Shown: positions 27,614-37,100, numbered from the stretch's first letter. The stretch is DNA of 64,000 nucleotides from Streptomyces sp. NBC_01551 (GCF_026339935.1 NZ_JAPEPX010000001.1:928501-992500), one strand, 5' to 3'. The notes: a model not told the origin generated them from the letters alone. Program-made: numbers and translations.

Positions 27614-27641
27614 TTGAGCTGGCCCGGGAATCCGCTAGAGT
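27614..27641 (+). promoter_or_regulatory. Promoter of the tRNA cluster
   Basis: TTGAGC (27614-27619), 16 bp, TAGAGT (27636-27641), about 55 bp upstream of tRNA-Gly. This is a close match to the housekeeping sigma-factor consensus of Streptomyces stable-RNA promoters. Confidence 0.75.
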
Positions 27642-27696
27642 TCAACACGTCGCCAGGGAGCGAAGGGGAAAAACCCCGGAGCGAACACGGTGACCT

Positions 27697-27769
<73 letters not shown>

Positions 27770-27807
27770 CGAAGTGGGGGATCTTCCCGAGAACCCCTGC
27801 AGCTCCA

Positions 27808-27881
27808 GGTGGAGTGGCCGAGAGGCGAGGCAACGGCCTGCAAAGCCGTCTACACGGGTTCAAATCCCGTCTCCACCTCCA
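27808..27881 (+). tRNA. tRNA-Cys (GCA)
   Basis: 74 nt including an encoded CCA. Acceptor GGTGGAG/CTCCACC, anticodon loop CTGCAAA (GCA), T-loop TTCAAAT, discriminator T (U73), which is the CysRS identity base. Confidence 0.97.
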
Positions 27882-27882
27882 A

Positions 27883-27954
27883 GGACGATTAGCTCAGCGG
27901 GAGAGCGCTTCCCTGACACGGAAGAGGTCACTGGTTCAATCCCAGTATCGTCCA
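27883..27954 (+). tRNA. tRNA-Val (GAC), copy 1
   Basis: 72 nt. Acceptor GGACGAT/ATCGTCC, anticodon stem CTTCC/GGAAG, loop CTGACAC (GAC), T-loop TTCAATC, discriminator A. It starts one base after the tRNA-Cys CCA. The acceptor stem differs from copies 2 and 3 by paired changes. Confidence 0.97.
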
Positions 27955-27974
27955 CTGGTCCGCAAGGACCACCC

Positions 27975-28046
27975 GCGCGATTAGCTCAGCGGGAGAGCGC
28001 TTCCCTGACACGGAAGAGGTCACTGGTTCAATCCCAGTATCGCGCA
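27975..28046 (+). tRNA. tRNA-Val (GAC), copy 2
   Basis: 72 nt, same body as copy 1 but with acceptor GCGCGAT/ATCGCGC. Discriminator A, no encoded CCA. Identical to copy 3 over its length. Confidence 0.97.
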
Positions 28047-28086
28047 CGCAGTACACGCACCACCTGCGGTTCCAGACCGCGGTCCC

Positions 28087-28161
28087 GCGCGATTAGCTCA
28101 GCGGGAGAGCGCTTCCCTGACACGGAAGAGGTCACTGGTTCAATCCCAGTATCGCGCACCA
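28087..28161 (+). tRNA. tRNA-Val (GAC), copy 3
   Basis: 72 nt body identical to copy 2, ending ATCGCGCA and followed by an encoded CCA (28159-28161). Last tRNA of the cluster. Confidence 0.97.
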
Positions 28162-28166
28162 CCTCC

Positions 28167-28200
28167 GAAAGCCCCGGCCGTCTCGACGGCCGGGGCTTTC
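28167..28200. terminator. 16-bp hairpin ending the tRNA operon
   Basis: GAAAGCCCCGGCCGTC and its exact complement flank a TC centre. On the plus strand it ends in CTTTC just after the last tRNA. The convergent zinc-ribbon gene stops 34 bp further, so the hairpin may serve both. Confidence 0.88.
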
Positions 28201-28233
28201 GCGTTGTCCCGTGCGGCTCGGGGGCTCAGGGGC

Positions 28234-28536
28234 TCAGGAGGAGAACAGCATCCGGCCGAAGCCGCCCTTGTGGTGGCCGTGGTGACCGTGGTGGCCGTGG
28301 CCGTGCTGCGGGGCTCCCCAGGCGGGGGCGGGGGCGTGCTGGCCCGGGTACGGGGCGGGCGGCGCGGCGGGCGGCGGGACCTGGCCGTACTGGGCGGTGT
28401 ACTGGGACTCCAGGCGGGTCAGCGCCTCCAGCTCGCCGTAGTCGAGGAAGATGCCGCGGCAGCCGCTGCACTGCTCTATCTGGACGCCGTTGCGGTTGTA
28501 CGTGTGCATCATCGCGTGACACTTCGGACACTGCAT
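28234..28536 (-). CDS. TFIIB-type zinc-ribbon protein with His-rich tail
   Basis: 100 residues. The N-terminal zinc ribbon is MQCPKCHAMM then EQCSGCRGIFLDYGELEAL, giving two CxxC pairs. This is the zf-TFIIB family often found in small bacterial proteins. A Pro/Ala/Tyr-rich linker leads to a histidine-rich tail (QHGHGHHGHHGHHKGGFGRM). Role unknown; metal binding by both parts is likely (inference). Confidence 0.87.
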   Translation of the reverse strand: MQCPKCHAMMHTYNRNGVQIEQCSGCRGIFLDYGELEALTRLESQYTAQYGQVPPPAAPPAPYPGQHAPAPAWGAPQHGHGHHGHHGHHKGGFGRMLFSS

Positions 28537-28601
28537 GACCGGATCAACTCCTCGCCGTGTGCGTCGACACCGGATGCATGCCCGGTGGCGTGGGGCTCAC
28601 C

Positions 28602-29552
28602 CTACGACGTGGGCGCGGGCTCCAAGTGGGGCGGGAGGGTGGCGATTCGGGCGCAGGCGTCCACCATCAGGCGCTCCACGTCTTCCAGTCGGCGGCCTTC
28701 TCCCGCCGCCTTCGCCAGCGCCAGGGCCGCCGTCTGTACGGTGAGCGCGCGCGCCGCCAGATCGAGTTCCGGCCATGGATCAGAGCCGGGCCGACCGGCA
28801 CCGGGCCCCCCGGCATCGCGGTAGGCGTCGAGGAACCGCAGCCAGGTGTCCGCGTCGACCAGCCCGGCCGCGTACCAGGCGGCGGGTCGGGCGAGGTCCC
28901 AGGCCGGGGTGCCGGCGCCGAGGTCGTCCACGTCGATGAGCCGCCAGGAGCCCTCCGCCTCGGCGAGCGGGAACCGGACCAACTGGCCGAGGTGCAGGTC
29001 CCCGTGGCACAGCACCCCGCCGGCGGGCGCCGGGGTCTCGCCCCGCGCCCAGCCGGGCAGCGTCCGCGCGGCGGCCCGTACCGCCCTGGCCTCGGCCACC
29101 GTGGCGGCGTCCGGGGCGGCGGCGAGGCGGCGCAGCGCCCGGGCGAGCTTGGCCGGCCCGCGCATCGGCGGGACCGGTCCGGGGAGCCGGTGGAGCGGGA
29201 CCTGGTGCAGGGCCGCCAGCAGCCGGGCCATCGCCTCCCAGGGGGCGTCCTCGGGCCGGTGCGGGTCGACGGGCGCGCCGTAGGGCCACAGGGACACCGG
29301 GCGGCCCTGGATGTGCTCGACCTCGGTGCGCAGGGGCTGGAGCAGCACCTGGGACAACGCCCGGGCGCCGGCGATCCGCATGCGCACGGTCAGGCCGTCG
29401 CGGTCGGTGTCCGGGGCGTGTGCCTTGGCGACGGAGTTCCCGCAGCGGACGACGGTGCCGTCGTCCCGGTCGGCGAGGAGCTCGTAGGGGGCGGGCCGGC
29501 CGGAGGGGGCCGCGTACGCCGCCAGCGCGGCGGGCAGGGTGGGCTGGGTCAT
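28602..29552 (-). CDS. Aminoglycoside phosphotransferase-fold protein (APH family)
   Basis: 316 residues. The kinase-like catalytic loop is VLCHGDLHLGQLV near 185, with the metal-binding IDVDDLGAGTPAWDLARP near 215. The N-terminal lobe is degenerate, with a possible nucleotide-site lysine in VRCGNSVAKAHAP. Such proteins phosphorylate small molecules (antibiotics, sugars, choline); the substrate is not indicated here. It has no resistance-gene context. Confidence 0.87.
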   Translation of the reverse strand: MTQPTLPAALAAYAAPSGRPAPYELLADRDDGTVVRCGNSVAKAHAPDTDRDGLTVRMRIAGARALSQVLLQPLRTEVEHIQGRPVSLWPYGAPVDPHRPEDAPWEAMARLLAALHQVPLHRLPGPVPPMRGPAKLARALRRLAAAPDAATVAEARAVRAAARTLPGWARGETPAPAGGVLCHGDLHLGQLVRFPLAEAEGSWRLIDVDDLGAGTPAWDLARPAAWYAAGLVDADTWLRFLDAYRDAGGPGAGRPGSDPWPELDLAARALTVQTAALALAKAAGEGRRLEDVERLMVDACARIATLPPHLEPAPTS

Positions 29553-29649
29553 CGCGGCTCCGCGCGCCTCCGTTCCGTTCCGATCCGTGACCTCGGGCTT
29601 CGCAGCCAGATTACGGAACACCCGGGCTCCCGGCAGGCACGCGGACGCG

Positions 29650-29698
29650 AAAAAGGGTGCTGCCCGTCCGACTCCCCAGTCGTACGGGCAGCACCCTT
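29650..29698 (-). terminator. Intrinsic terminator with U-tract after the 61-residue gene
   Basis: A 15-bp stem (29653-29667 with 29684-29698) with a smaller inner stem is followed on the minus strand by TTTTT. A canonical U-tract like this is uncommon in such a GC-rich genome. Confidence 0.85.
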
Positions 29699-29785
29699 CA
29701 CCTGCCGTCCGCCGCGCCCCCGTCCCCACGGGGTTCGACGGGCCGATGTCGGACCCGGGCCGCTCTCCCGGGTCTGGTGCGCCGC

Positions 29786-29971
29786 TCAGCGCCCCAGCAT
29801 CACACCCACGGACGACGCCTGTGCCGCCACCTGGTCGAAGCCTCCGAAGAGGAAGAGCAGGAGGGCGGCCAGGGGGAGCACCATGGCCGCGGCCACCAGC
29901 GGGTGGCGCGTGCCGGACTCATGGCCGTTGAACGCGAATGCCTTGCGTCCCTGCCGTGCGATGTCCGCCAT
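29786..29971 (-). CDS. 61-residue single-helix membrane protein
   Basis: MADIARQGRKAFAFNGHESG starts a 61-residue protein with one hydrophobic helix (PLVAAAMVLPLAALLLFLFG) and a short polar end. It has an AGGGAGAGGA ribosome-binding site and its own intrinsic terminator, so it is a genuine monocistronic gene. Role unknown. A pair of BldD-box-like half-sites lies about 225 bp upstream. Confidence 0.8.
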   Translation of the reverse strand: MADIARQGRKAFAFNGHESGTRHPLVAAAMVLPLAALLLFLFGGFDQVAAQASSVGVMLGR

Positions 29972-30534
29972 GGTCCTCTCCCTGTCGTTTGGCAGCGGCG
30001 GGCTCGTGACCTCGGGGGACGAGTGCGCCACCCGCCGCTTGTCTTCAACACTAGGCATCCGGAAGGCCTCTGGCCTCATGCCCTCGTACCCATTGGCGGG
30101 CCTCCGGGAGGATGACGAGCCCCTCCTCGCGTACTCCCCTGGGTGGAGACGGCTCCCCCGTGATGAGGGTCTTCCCGGAGGGGATGACCGGAGGGTAGTG
30201 ACTTCGCTCACTTCCGTCACTCCCCGCACTCGCGTGTCCTCCTGCCGGGTGTCCTCAAGATCGATCCCGGGATCCGTCCGGGGTCGCCGGGCGCACGGGG
30301 TGGGGCCGCCGCCCGAGGCGGCCCGGACACCTGTCAATCCCCTTGGCGCGAAGGCCGTTTGGGGCGGTCGGCGCACGCCCGTCCATCGTCGGGCAGGGCG
30401 CTCGAGGATCCCTCAAGTGGGCTGTGGCGCACTGACAATCGAATCCCCCGGCGAGGGCGCGGCCTCTGAGCGCTCGTGGCGGATGGTCCGTAAGCTGTGC
30501 CACGTCAACAGGACGACCGGTCAGCGGGGTGGAC
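29972..30534. other. Long intergenic region, membrane peptide / kinase
   Basis: 563 bp between divergent genes. No supported ORF or RNA gene. The most structured element is the AGTGA/TCACT palindrome at 30197-30221. The remainder is ordinary high-GC sequence. Confidence 0.5.
30197..30221. promoter_or_regulatory. BldD-box-like palindrome
   Basis: AGTGA (30197-30201), CTTCGC, TCACT (30208-30212), followed by a second TCACT at 30217-30221. BldD, the c-di-GMP-responsive developmental repressor of Streptomyces, is known to bind AGTGA-(N)m-TCACC palindromes. Position between divergent genes would let it control the membrane peptide and/or the kinase. Confidence 0.4.
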
Positions 30535-31776
30535 ATGGCGATGATGCGGCTCCGGCGCGAGGACCCGCGTGTCGTCGGCTCGTTCAGACTGCACCGGCGG
30601 CTCGGCGCCGGCGGCATGGGCGTGGTCTACCTGGGCTCGGACCGGCGCGGCCAGCGCGTCGCCCTCAAGGTGATCCGGCCCGATCTGGCCGAGGACCAGG
30701 AGTTCCGCTCGCGGTTCGCGCGCGAGGTGTCCGCCGCCCGGCGGATCCGCGGCGGGTGCACCGCGCGTCTGGTGGCCGCGGACCTGGAGGCCGAGCGGCC
30801 GTGGTTCGCCACCCAGTACGTGCCCGGCCCGTCGCTGCACGACAAGGTGGCCGAGGAGGGCCCGCTGACGGCCGCGCAGATCGCCGCCGTGGGCGCCGCG
30901 CTCTCCGAGGGGCTGGTCGCCGTACACGAGGCGGGGGTCGTGCACCGGGACCTGAAGCCCTCGAACATCCTGCTGTCCCCCAAGGGGCCCCGGATCATCG
31001 ACTTCGGGATCGCCTGGGCCACCGGCGCGAGCACCCTCACCCACGTGGGCACCGCCGTCGGCTCCCCCGGCTTCCTCGCGCCCGAGCAGGTGCGCGGCGC
31101 CGCCGTCACCCCGGCCACGGACGTCTTCGCGCTCGGCGCCACCCTCGCGTACGCGGCGACCGCCGACTCGCCCTTCGGGCACGGCAGTTCCGAGGTCATG
31201 CTGTACCGGGTGGTGCACGAGGAGCCGCATCTGGTCGGGGTCCCGGACGCCCTCGCGCCCCTCGTACGGGCCTGCCTGGCCAAGGATCCCGAGGAGCGGC
31301 CGAGCACGCTCCAGCTGTCGATGCGGCTCAAGGAGATCGCGGCGCGCGAGGCGCACGGGCTGTCCGACGGACGCCCGCCGGCGCAGCGCGCCCGGGCCGA
31401 GCGGCCCACCGGTCGGCTGGCCGAGCCGCCCTACGAGGAACAGCGGACGGAGCGGCGTACGGCGGGCACACCCGCGCCGAGGCCGCAGGGCCAGGGCAAC
31501 GGGCACGGGCCGGGCCCGGGGCAGGGGCAGGGGCCACACAGCGGTCCGCACTCGCGGCCGTCGTCCTCGCGCAATCCGGGCGCGGCGGGCGCCGGCGGCG
31601 GCCCGTCCTCGCGGCCGACCTCGGGCCGTACGGGCGGCCGCCCGGCGCCCCGTACGACGGGTACGGGGCGGCGGCCCTCGCGGCCCGACCCGCGGCTGAT
31701 GCGGCAGCGGCTGATCGTGTTCGTCGTGGTGACGCTGATCGTCGCGCTGGGCATCGCCGCGGCGCAGAAGCTGTAG
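30535..31776 (+). CDS. Transmembrane Ser/Thr protein kinase
   Basis: About 413 residues (start 30535; 30529 GTG or 30541 ATG also possible). All kinase landmarks are present: glycine loop GAGGMG (~24-29), VALKVI lysine (~45), VVHRDLKPSN (~140), DFG in IIDFGIAW, and GSPGFLAPEQV in the activation segment. After about residue 285 comes a Pro/Gly/Gln/Arg-rich juxtamembrane stretch, then one membrane helix (LIVFVVVTLIVALGIAA) ending 5 residues before the C-terminus. There is no PASTA or other extracellular sensor. Confidence 0.92.
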   Translation: MAMMRLRREDPRVVGSFRLHRRLGAGGMGVVYLGSDRRGQRVALKVIRPDLAEDQEFRSRFAREVSAARRIRGGCTARLVAADLEAERPWFATQYVPGPSLHDKVAEEGPLTAAQIAAVGAALSEGLVAVHEAGVVHRDLKPSNILLSPKGPRIIDFGIAWATGASTLTHVGTAVGSPGFLAPEQVRGAAVTPATDVFALGATLAYAATADSPFGHGSSEVMLYRVVHEEPHLVGVPDALAPLVRACLAKDPEERPSTLQLSMRLKEIAAREAHGLSDGRPPAQRARAERPTGRLAEPPYEEQRTERRTAGTPAPRPQGQGNGHGPGPGQGQGPHSGPHSRPSSSRNPGAAGAGGGPSSRPTSGRTGGRPAPRTTGTGRRPSRPDPRLMRQRLIVFVVVTLIVALGIAAAQKL

Positions 31777-31835
31777 GGCCGGGCGCCGCCACGGGCATGG
31801 GCCCCGCGCCGCTCCGGGCGCAGGCCCCGGCGCCG

Positions 31836-32648
31836 CTACGGGCGGCCGCTCGCCACCGCGTAGAAGGCGACGGCGGCGGCCGCGCCCACGTTCAGCGAGT
31901 CGACCCCGTGTGCCATGGGGATCCGTACCCACTCGTCGGCGGCGACCAGCGCCTGCGTGGACAGTCCGTCGCCCTCCGCGCCCAGCATCAGCGCGACCCG
32001 CTCCAGGGTCTGCGGGGCGGCCTCGTCGATCGGCGAGGCCTTCTGGTGCGGGGTGAGCGCGAGCAGCTTGAAGCCGGCCTCGCGGACCGAGTCCAGGCCC
32101 TTGGGCCAGGTCTCCAGGCGGGCGTACGGGACGGAGAACACCGCGCCCATCGACACCTTCACCGAGCGGCGGTACAGCGGGTCCGCGCAGTCGGGCGACA
32201 GCAGCACCGCGTCCATGCCGAGGGCGGCGGCGCTGCGGAAGATGGCCCCGATGTTGGTGTGGTCGTTGACCGCCTCCATGATGGCCACGCGGCGGGTGGT
32301 GGCGAGGAGTTCCTCGGCCGTCGGCAGCGGCTTGCGCTGCATGGAGGCGAGGGCGCCGCGGTGCACGTGGTAGCCGGTGACGCGCTCGGCGAGGTCCGGG
32401 CTGACGGCATAGACCGGGGCCGGGAGCTCGTCGATGACGTCGCGCATGACGTCGACCCACTTGGCGGAGAGCAGCATCGAGCGCATCTCGTACCCGGCGT
32501 CCTTGGCCCGTCTGATGACCTTCTCGCCCTCGGCGATGAAGAGGCCTTCCGCGGGCTCGCGCCGGCGCCGGAGTTCGACGTCGGTCAGGCCCGTGTAGTC
32601 GCGCAGGCGCGGGTCGTCGGGGTCTTCGATGGTGATGAGATCAGCCAC
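31836..32648 (-). CDS. TrmH/SpoU family RNA 2'-O-methyltransferase
   Basis: 270 residues with the SPOUT knotted-fold motifs: EAVNDHTNIGAIFRSAAALG (motif 1, ~130), LMLGAEGDGLS (motif 2, ~215) and DSLNVGAAAAVAFY (motif 3, ~250). The N-terminal L30e-like RNA-binding part is EGLFIAEGEKVIRRA. The target (rRNA or tRNA) cannot be read from sequence. It sits 58 bp after cysG on the same strand and could be its last operon member. Confidence 0.93.
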   Translation of the reverse strand: MADLITIEDPDDPRLRDYTGLTDVELRRRREPAEGLFIAEGEKVIRRAKDAGYEMRSMLLSAKWVDVMRDVIDELPAPVYAVSPDLAERVTGYHVHRGALASMQRKPLPTAEELLATTRRVAIMEAVNDHTNIGAIFRSAAALGMDAVLLSPDCADPLYRRSVKVSMGAVFSVPYARLETWPKGLDSVREAGFKLLALTPHQKASPIDEAAPQTLERVALMLGAEGDGLSTQALVAADEWVRIPMAHGVDSLNVGAAAAVAFYAVASGRP

Positions 32649-32706
32649 AGGGTGATACTGCCTTGTCCTGGGTGTGGTGCCAACGGCCCTGGCGGGTGCT
32701 GGTGGT

Positions 32707-33915
32707 TCAGACGTTCGGGGTACCGGCCCGGACGACGTCGCCGATGACGATGACGGCGGGCGGGCGGACCTCCTGCGCGCGGACGGTCTCGCCGACCGTG
32801 GCGAGGGTGGCGTCGACGCGGCGCTGGGTGGCCGTGGTGCCCTCCTGGACGACCGCGACGGGGGTGTCGGCGGAGCGGCCGTGGCGGATCAGGGCCTCGG
32901 CGATCAGGCCGATCTTGTCGACGCCCATCAGGATCACCAGGGTGCCGGTGAGCCGGGCGAGGGCGGCCCAGTCCACGAGGGAGCGCGGGTCGTCGGGGCC
33001 GACGTGGCCGCTGACGACGGTGAATTCGTGGGCCACGCCGCGGTGGGTGACCGGGATGCCGGCGGCGCCGGGCACGGAGATGGAGCTGGAGATGCCGGGC
33101 ACGACGGTGCAGGCGATCCCGGCCTCCGCGAGGGCCTGGAGCTCCTCCATGCCGCGGCCGAAGACGTACGGGTCCCCGCCCTTGAGCCGGACCACGGCCT
33201 TGCCGGCCTTGGCGTGCTCGATGAGGGCGTTGTTGATGGCCTCCTGGGCCATGAAGCGGCCGTACGGGATCTTCGCGGCGTCGATGACCTGGACGTGGGG
33301 CGGGAGCTCGTCGAGGAGGTCGCGGGGGCCGAGCCGGTCGGCGATGACGACGTCCGCCTCGGCGAGGAGGCGGCGGCCGCGGACGGTGATCAGGTCCGGG
33401 TCGCCGGGACCGCCGCCGACGAGGGCGACGCCGGGGGTGTGCGGGCGGGCGGCCGTGAGGGAGCCGTCGCGCAGCCCCTCTACGACGGCGTCGCGGACGG
33501 CGGCGGAGCGGCGGGGGTCGTTGCCGCTCAGGACGGCGACGGTCACGCCCTCGACGCGGCCGGTGGCCGGGGTCCAGGCGGTGGCGGCGTCGGCGTCGTC
33601 GGCGCGGACGCACCAGACCCGCTCGCGCTCGGCCTCGGCGGAGGCGGCGTCGTTGGCGGCGCGGTCACGGGTCGCGATCAGCGCGTACCAGGCGCCGGCC
33701 AGGTCCCCGTCCTGGTAGCGGCGGCGCTCCCAGCGGATCTCGCCGGTCTCGGCCATGGCGTCCACGGACGGGGTGGCGGAGGGGGAGACGAGGAGGACAT
33801 CGGCGCCGGCCGCGACGAGCGCGGGCAGGCGGCGCTGGGCGACCTGGCCGCCGCCGATGACGACGACGCGGCGGCCGGCGAGACGGAGTCCTACGGGGTA
33901 TGCCGGGTGTCCCAT
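32707..33915 (-). CDS. cobA: Uroporphyrinogen-III C-methyltransferase with N-terminal precorrin-2 dehydrogenase-like domain
   Basis: 402 residues from MGHPAYPVGLRLAG. The N-terminal Rossmann domain has VVVIGGGQVAQRRLPAL (Met8/CysG-type) and ends around NDPRRSAAVRDAVVEGL. It is shorter than E. coli CysG-B, so ferrochelatase capacity is doubtful. The C-terminal SUMT domain is complete: VALVGGGPGDPDLITVRG, RLKGGDPYVFGRG, VVPGISSSISVPGAAGIPVTHR (split: VVPGISSS and GIPVTHR). It makes precorrin-2 for cobalamin and siroheme. cobA or cysG are both used for such fusions. Confidence 0.92.
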   Translation of the reverse strand: MGHPAYPVGLRLAGRRVVVIGGGQVAQRRLPALVAAGADVLLVSPSATPSVDAMAETGEIRWERRRYQDGDLAGAWYALIATRDRAANDAASAEAERERVWCVRADDADAATAWTPATGRVEGVTVAVLSGNDPRRSAAVRDAVVEGLRDGSLTAARPHTPGVALVGGGPGDPDLITVRGRRLLAEADVVIADRLGPRDLLDELPPHVQVIDAAKIPYGRFMAQEAINNALIEHAKAGKAVVRLKGGDPYVFGRGMEELQALAEAGIACTVVPGISSSISVPGAAGIPVTHRGVAHEFTVVSGHVGPDDPRSLVDWAALARLTGTLVILMGVDKIGLIAEALIRHGRSADTPVAVVQEGTTATQRRVDATLATVGETVRAQEVRPPAVIVIGDVVRAGTPNV

Positions 33916-34083
33916 GGCGGTTGCGGCTCCTGATGCGGCGGTGGATCTCCGGGCCGCTGCTGCGCTGGAGCGGCTTGTCGGGCGTGACGTGCGGTTTCGC
34001 CCGTCCGGGTCCACGATACGACCCGACACCCCCGTCCCGAGCCCGGGGCCCCGCCACCACCACCCGACCCCGGTCCGTACGCC

Positions 34084-34118
34084 CGCCCCGGCCGCACCGG
34101 GTTGAGGTGCGGGCCGGG
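34084..34118 (-). terminator. Bulged hairpin after the BluB-CobT gene
   Basis: CCCGGCCGCACC (34087-34098) pairs with GGTGCGGGCCGGG (34106-34118) with one bulged base, 11 bp past the cobT stop. Probably a terminator separating cobT from cobA. Confidence 0.5.
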
Positions 34119-34128
34119 CGGCCCGGGG

Positions 34129-37100
34129 CTACTTCTCCGTTACGCCGGCGGAGTCGAAGGTGGCCACCTCGTGCATCGCGCGGGCCGCGCTCTGGACCAG
34201 GGGGAGGGCAAGGAGCGCGCCCGTGCCCTCGCCGAGGCGGAGGTCCAGGTCGACCAGCGGGCGCAGGCCGAGCTTGTTCAGGGCGGCCACGTGGCCCGGC
34301 TCCGCGCTGCGGTGGCCCGCGATGCACGCCGACAGGGACTCCGGGGCGATGGCCCGGGCCACCAGGGCTGCCGCGCCCGCGCTGACGCCGTCCAGGATCA
34401 CGGGCGTGCGGAGTGAGGCTCCGCCCAGGAGGAGGCCGACGATCGCCGCGTGCTCCAGGCCGCCGATGGCCGCCAGGACGCCGATCGGGTCCGCCGGATC
34501 CGGCTGGTGGAGTTCCAGGGCCCGCCGTACGACCTCGACCTTGCGGGCGTGCGTCTCGTCGTTGATGCCCGTGCCGCGGCCGGTGACCTCGGACGGGTCC
34601 ACCCCGGTGAAGACCGAGATCAGGGCCGCGGACACCGTGGTGTTCGCGATGCCCATCTCGCCCGTGAGGAGGGCCTTGTTGCCGGCCGCCACCAGGTCAC
34701 GGGCCGTCTCGATGCCCACCTCGATGGCCGCGATCGCTTCCTCGCGGGTCATCGCCGGGCCCGTGGAGAGGTCGGCCGTGCCCGGGCGGACCTTGCGCGG
34801 GAGCAGGCCGGGGGTGGCGGGGAGGTCCCCGGCCACGCCGACGTCGATCACGCAGACCTCGGCGCCCACCTGATTCGCGAACGCGTTGCAGACCGCCCCG
34901 CCGCCCAGGAAGTTGGCCACCATCTGCGTGGTGACCTCCTGCGGCCACGGGGTGACGCCCTGGGCGTGGACCCCGTGGTCACCCGCGAAGATCGCGACCG
35001 CGGCCGGCTCCGGGATCGGCGGCGGGCAGACCCGGGACAGGCCGGACAGCTGCGCGGAGATGATTTCCAGCATGCCCAGCGCCCCGGCGGGCTTGGTCAT
35101 GCGCTTCTGCCGCTCCCACGCCTCGCCCAGCGCCTTCGCGTCGAGCGGGCGGATGCTGGCGACCGTCTCGGAGAGCAGGTCGTGCGGCGCCTCGCCGGGC
35201 AGCGCGCGGCGGCCGTACGTCTCCTCGTGGACGACCCAGGACAGGGGTCGGCGCTGCGACCAGCCCGCCTGCGCCAGCTCCGGCTCCGGCGGGAACTCGT
35301 CGACGTAGCCGACGCACAGGTACGCGACGACCTCCAGGTGCTCCGGCAGACCCAGCGCGCGCACCATCTCGCGCTCGTCGAAGAAGCTGACCCAGCCGAC
35401 GCCGAGGCCCTCGGCGCGCGCGGCGAGCCACAGGTTCTCCACGGCGAGGGCGGAGGAGTAGGGGGCCATCTGCGGCTGGGTGTGCCGGCCGAGGGTGTGG
35501 CGCCCGCCCCGGGTGGGGTCGGCGGTGACGACGATGTTCACCGGGGTGTCGAGGATGGCCTCGATCTTGAGTTCCTTGAACTGCTTCGCCCGGCCCTTGG
35601 GCAGCGACTTGGCGTAGGCCTCGCGCTGGCGCTGGGCGAGCTCGTGCATCGTCCGGCGGGTCTCGGCCGAGCGGATGACGACGAAGTCCCACGGCTGGGA
35701 GTGGCCCACGCTGGGGGCGGTGTGGGCCGCCTCCAGGACGCGGAGCAGCACCTCGTGCGGGATCGGGTCGGTGCGGAAGCCCTTGCGGATGTCGCGGCGC
35801 TCGCGCATGACGCGCAGGACGGCCTCGCGCTCGGCGTCGGCGTACGCGGGCGCCGGCTCGCCCGGGGAGGGCTCGACGGGCGCGGCGGACACGGCCTCGA
35901 CGACCGGCTCGGGCGCGGGTTCCGGCTCCACGGGAGCGGCGGGCCCGGCCTCGGCGACGACCGGCTCCGCGATGGCCTCGGGCTCGGGAGCGGGCGCGGC
36001 AACGGCCTCGGGAACGACGGCCTCGACGACCGGTACGGGCTCGGGAACGACGGCCTCGGCCTCGGGCTCCGGCGCCTGAACCGTTTCTGCAGCCTGCGGT
36101 TCCGCCTCGGGCTGGGGAACGACGGCCCCGGCCACCGGTTCCGCCACGACCGGCGCGGGCTCCGGCTCCGGCGCCGTCGGCTCCGGTGCCACGGGCACGA
36201 CGGCCTCCACGGCCTCCGGCACCTCGGGAGCGGCCTCGACGACCGGCTCGGGCGCGGGCGCGGGCGCGAGCTCGGGCTCGGGCTCCGGAACGACGGCCTC
36301 GACGACCGGCTCGGGCTGCGGCTCAGGCTCCGGCGCGGGCTCCGCGGCCGGCTCGGGCGCGACGGCGACGGGCGCCTGCGCCACCGGGGGAACCTCGACG
36401 GGCTCGGCCACCGGCTCGGCCACCGGCGCCTCGACCGGCTGCTCCGGCTCCGGCGCGGCCGCCGCGGCCTCGGCCACCGGCTCCGCCGCCCACGGGGCCC
36501 CGGCCTGCGGCGGGATCTCGCTCAGCTGCGGCGCGGCCGGCTCTACGACGGTCTCCGCGCGCGGGATGTCCAGGTACTCGGGACCCGTGGTCGGCGGCCC
36601 GGCCTGACGCAGCGGGACGGGCGCCACCGGAGCGGCGGCGACCGGAGCGGGAGCCGCGACGGCCGTCACCGGGGCGGCGGCCGGACCCCGGTCCGCCAGG
36701 GACCGTACGAGCCCACCGGCCTCGGGCACGGGCGGGCCCATGTGCAGCGGGCGGCGCGCCGGGATCACCGGGGCCGCGGGCGCCGCCGGGGCGCCGGCGG
36801 GCGGTGGGACCACCAGGCCGCCGAGGTCGAGCGCGCCGGAGTCCCGGCCGCCCGCCTCGTGCGCGCCGGTGCTGTACGGGGACTCGGCGAAGGAGGGCTC
36901 GGCGAACGAAGGCTCGGGGAAGGACGGCGCGGGCGCGGCGGGCTCGGGGTACCCGGCGGGCGCCTCCGGGAACGGCTGCTCGGCGAATCCGGGGTGCTGG
37001 GCGTAGGCCGCGGGCGCCTCGGGGTATTCGGTGTACGCGGGTGCGGGCTCCACGGGGAAGGACGGCACCGGCGGGACGAGCTGCGGGTCGCTCCAGGCGC

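Noticed and set aside
28602..29552. Aminoglycoside resistance gene
   Set aside because: Only the general APH fold is present; the N-lobe is degenerate and nothing nearby points to antibiotic production or a resistance island.
28557..32747. 1396-codon open frame on the plus strand
   Set aside because: Runs antisense or out of frame through tRNA-adjacent sequence, APH, the kinase and the SpoU gene; its composition is that of a GC-rich shadow, and the real genes in it have clear families.
35870..36560. Apparent tandem DNA repeat region
   Set aside because: The repetition follows codons of the EPEP/VVEAVVPE low-complexity protein and has no fixed unit length, so it is not a satellite or CRISPR.
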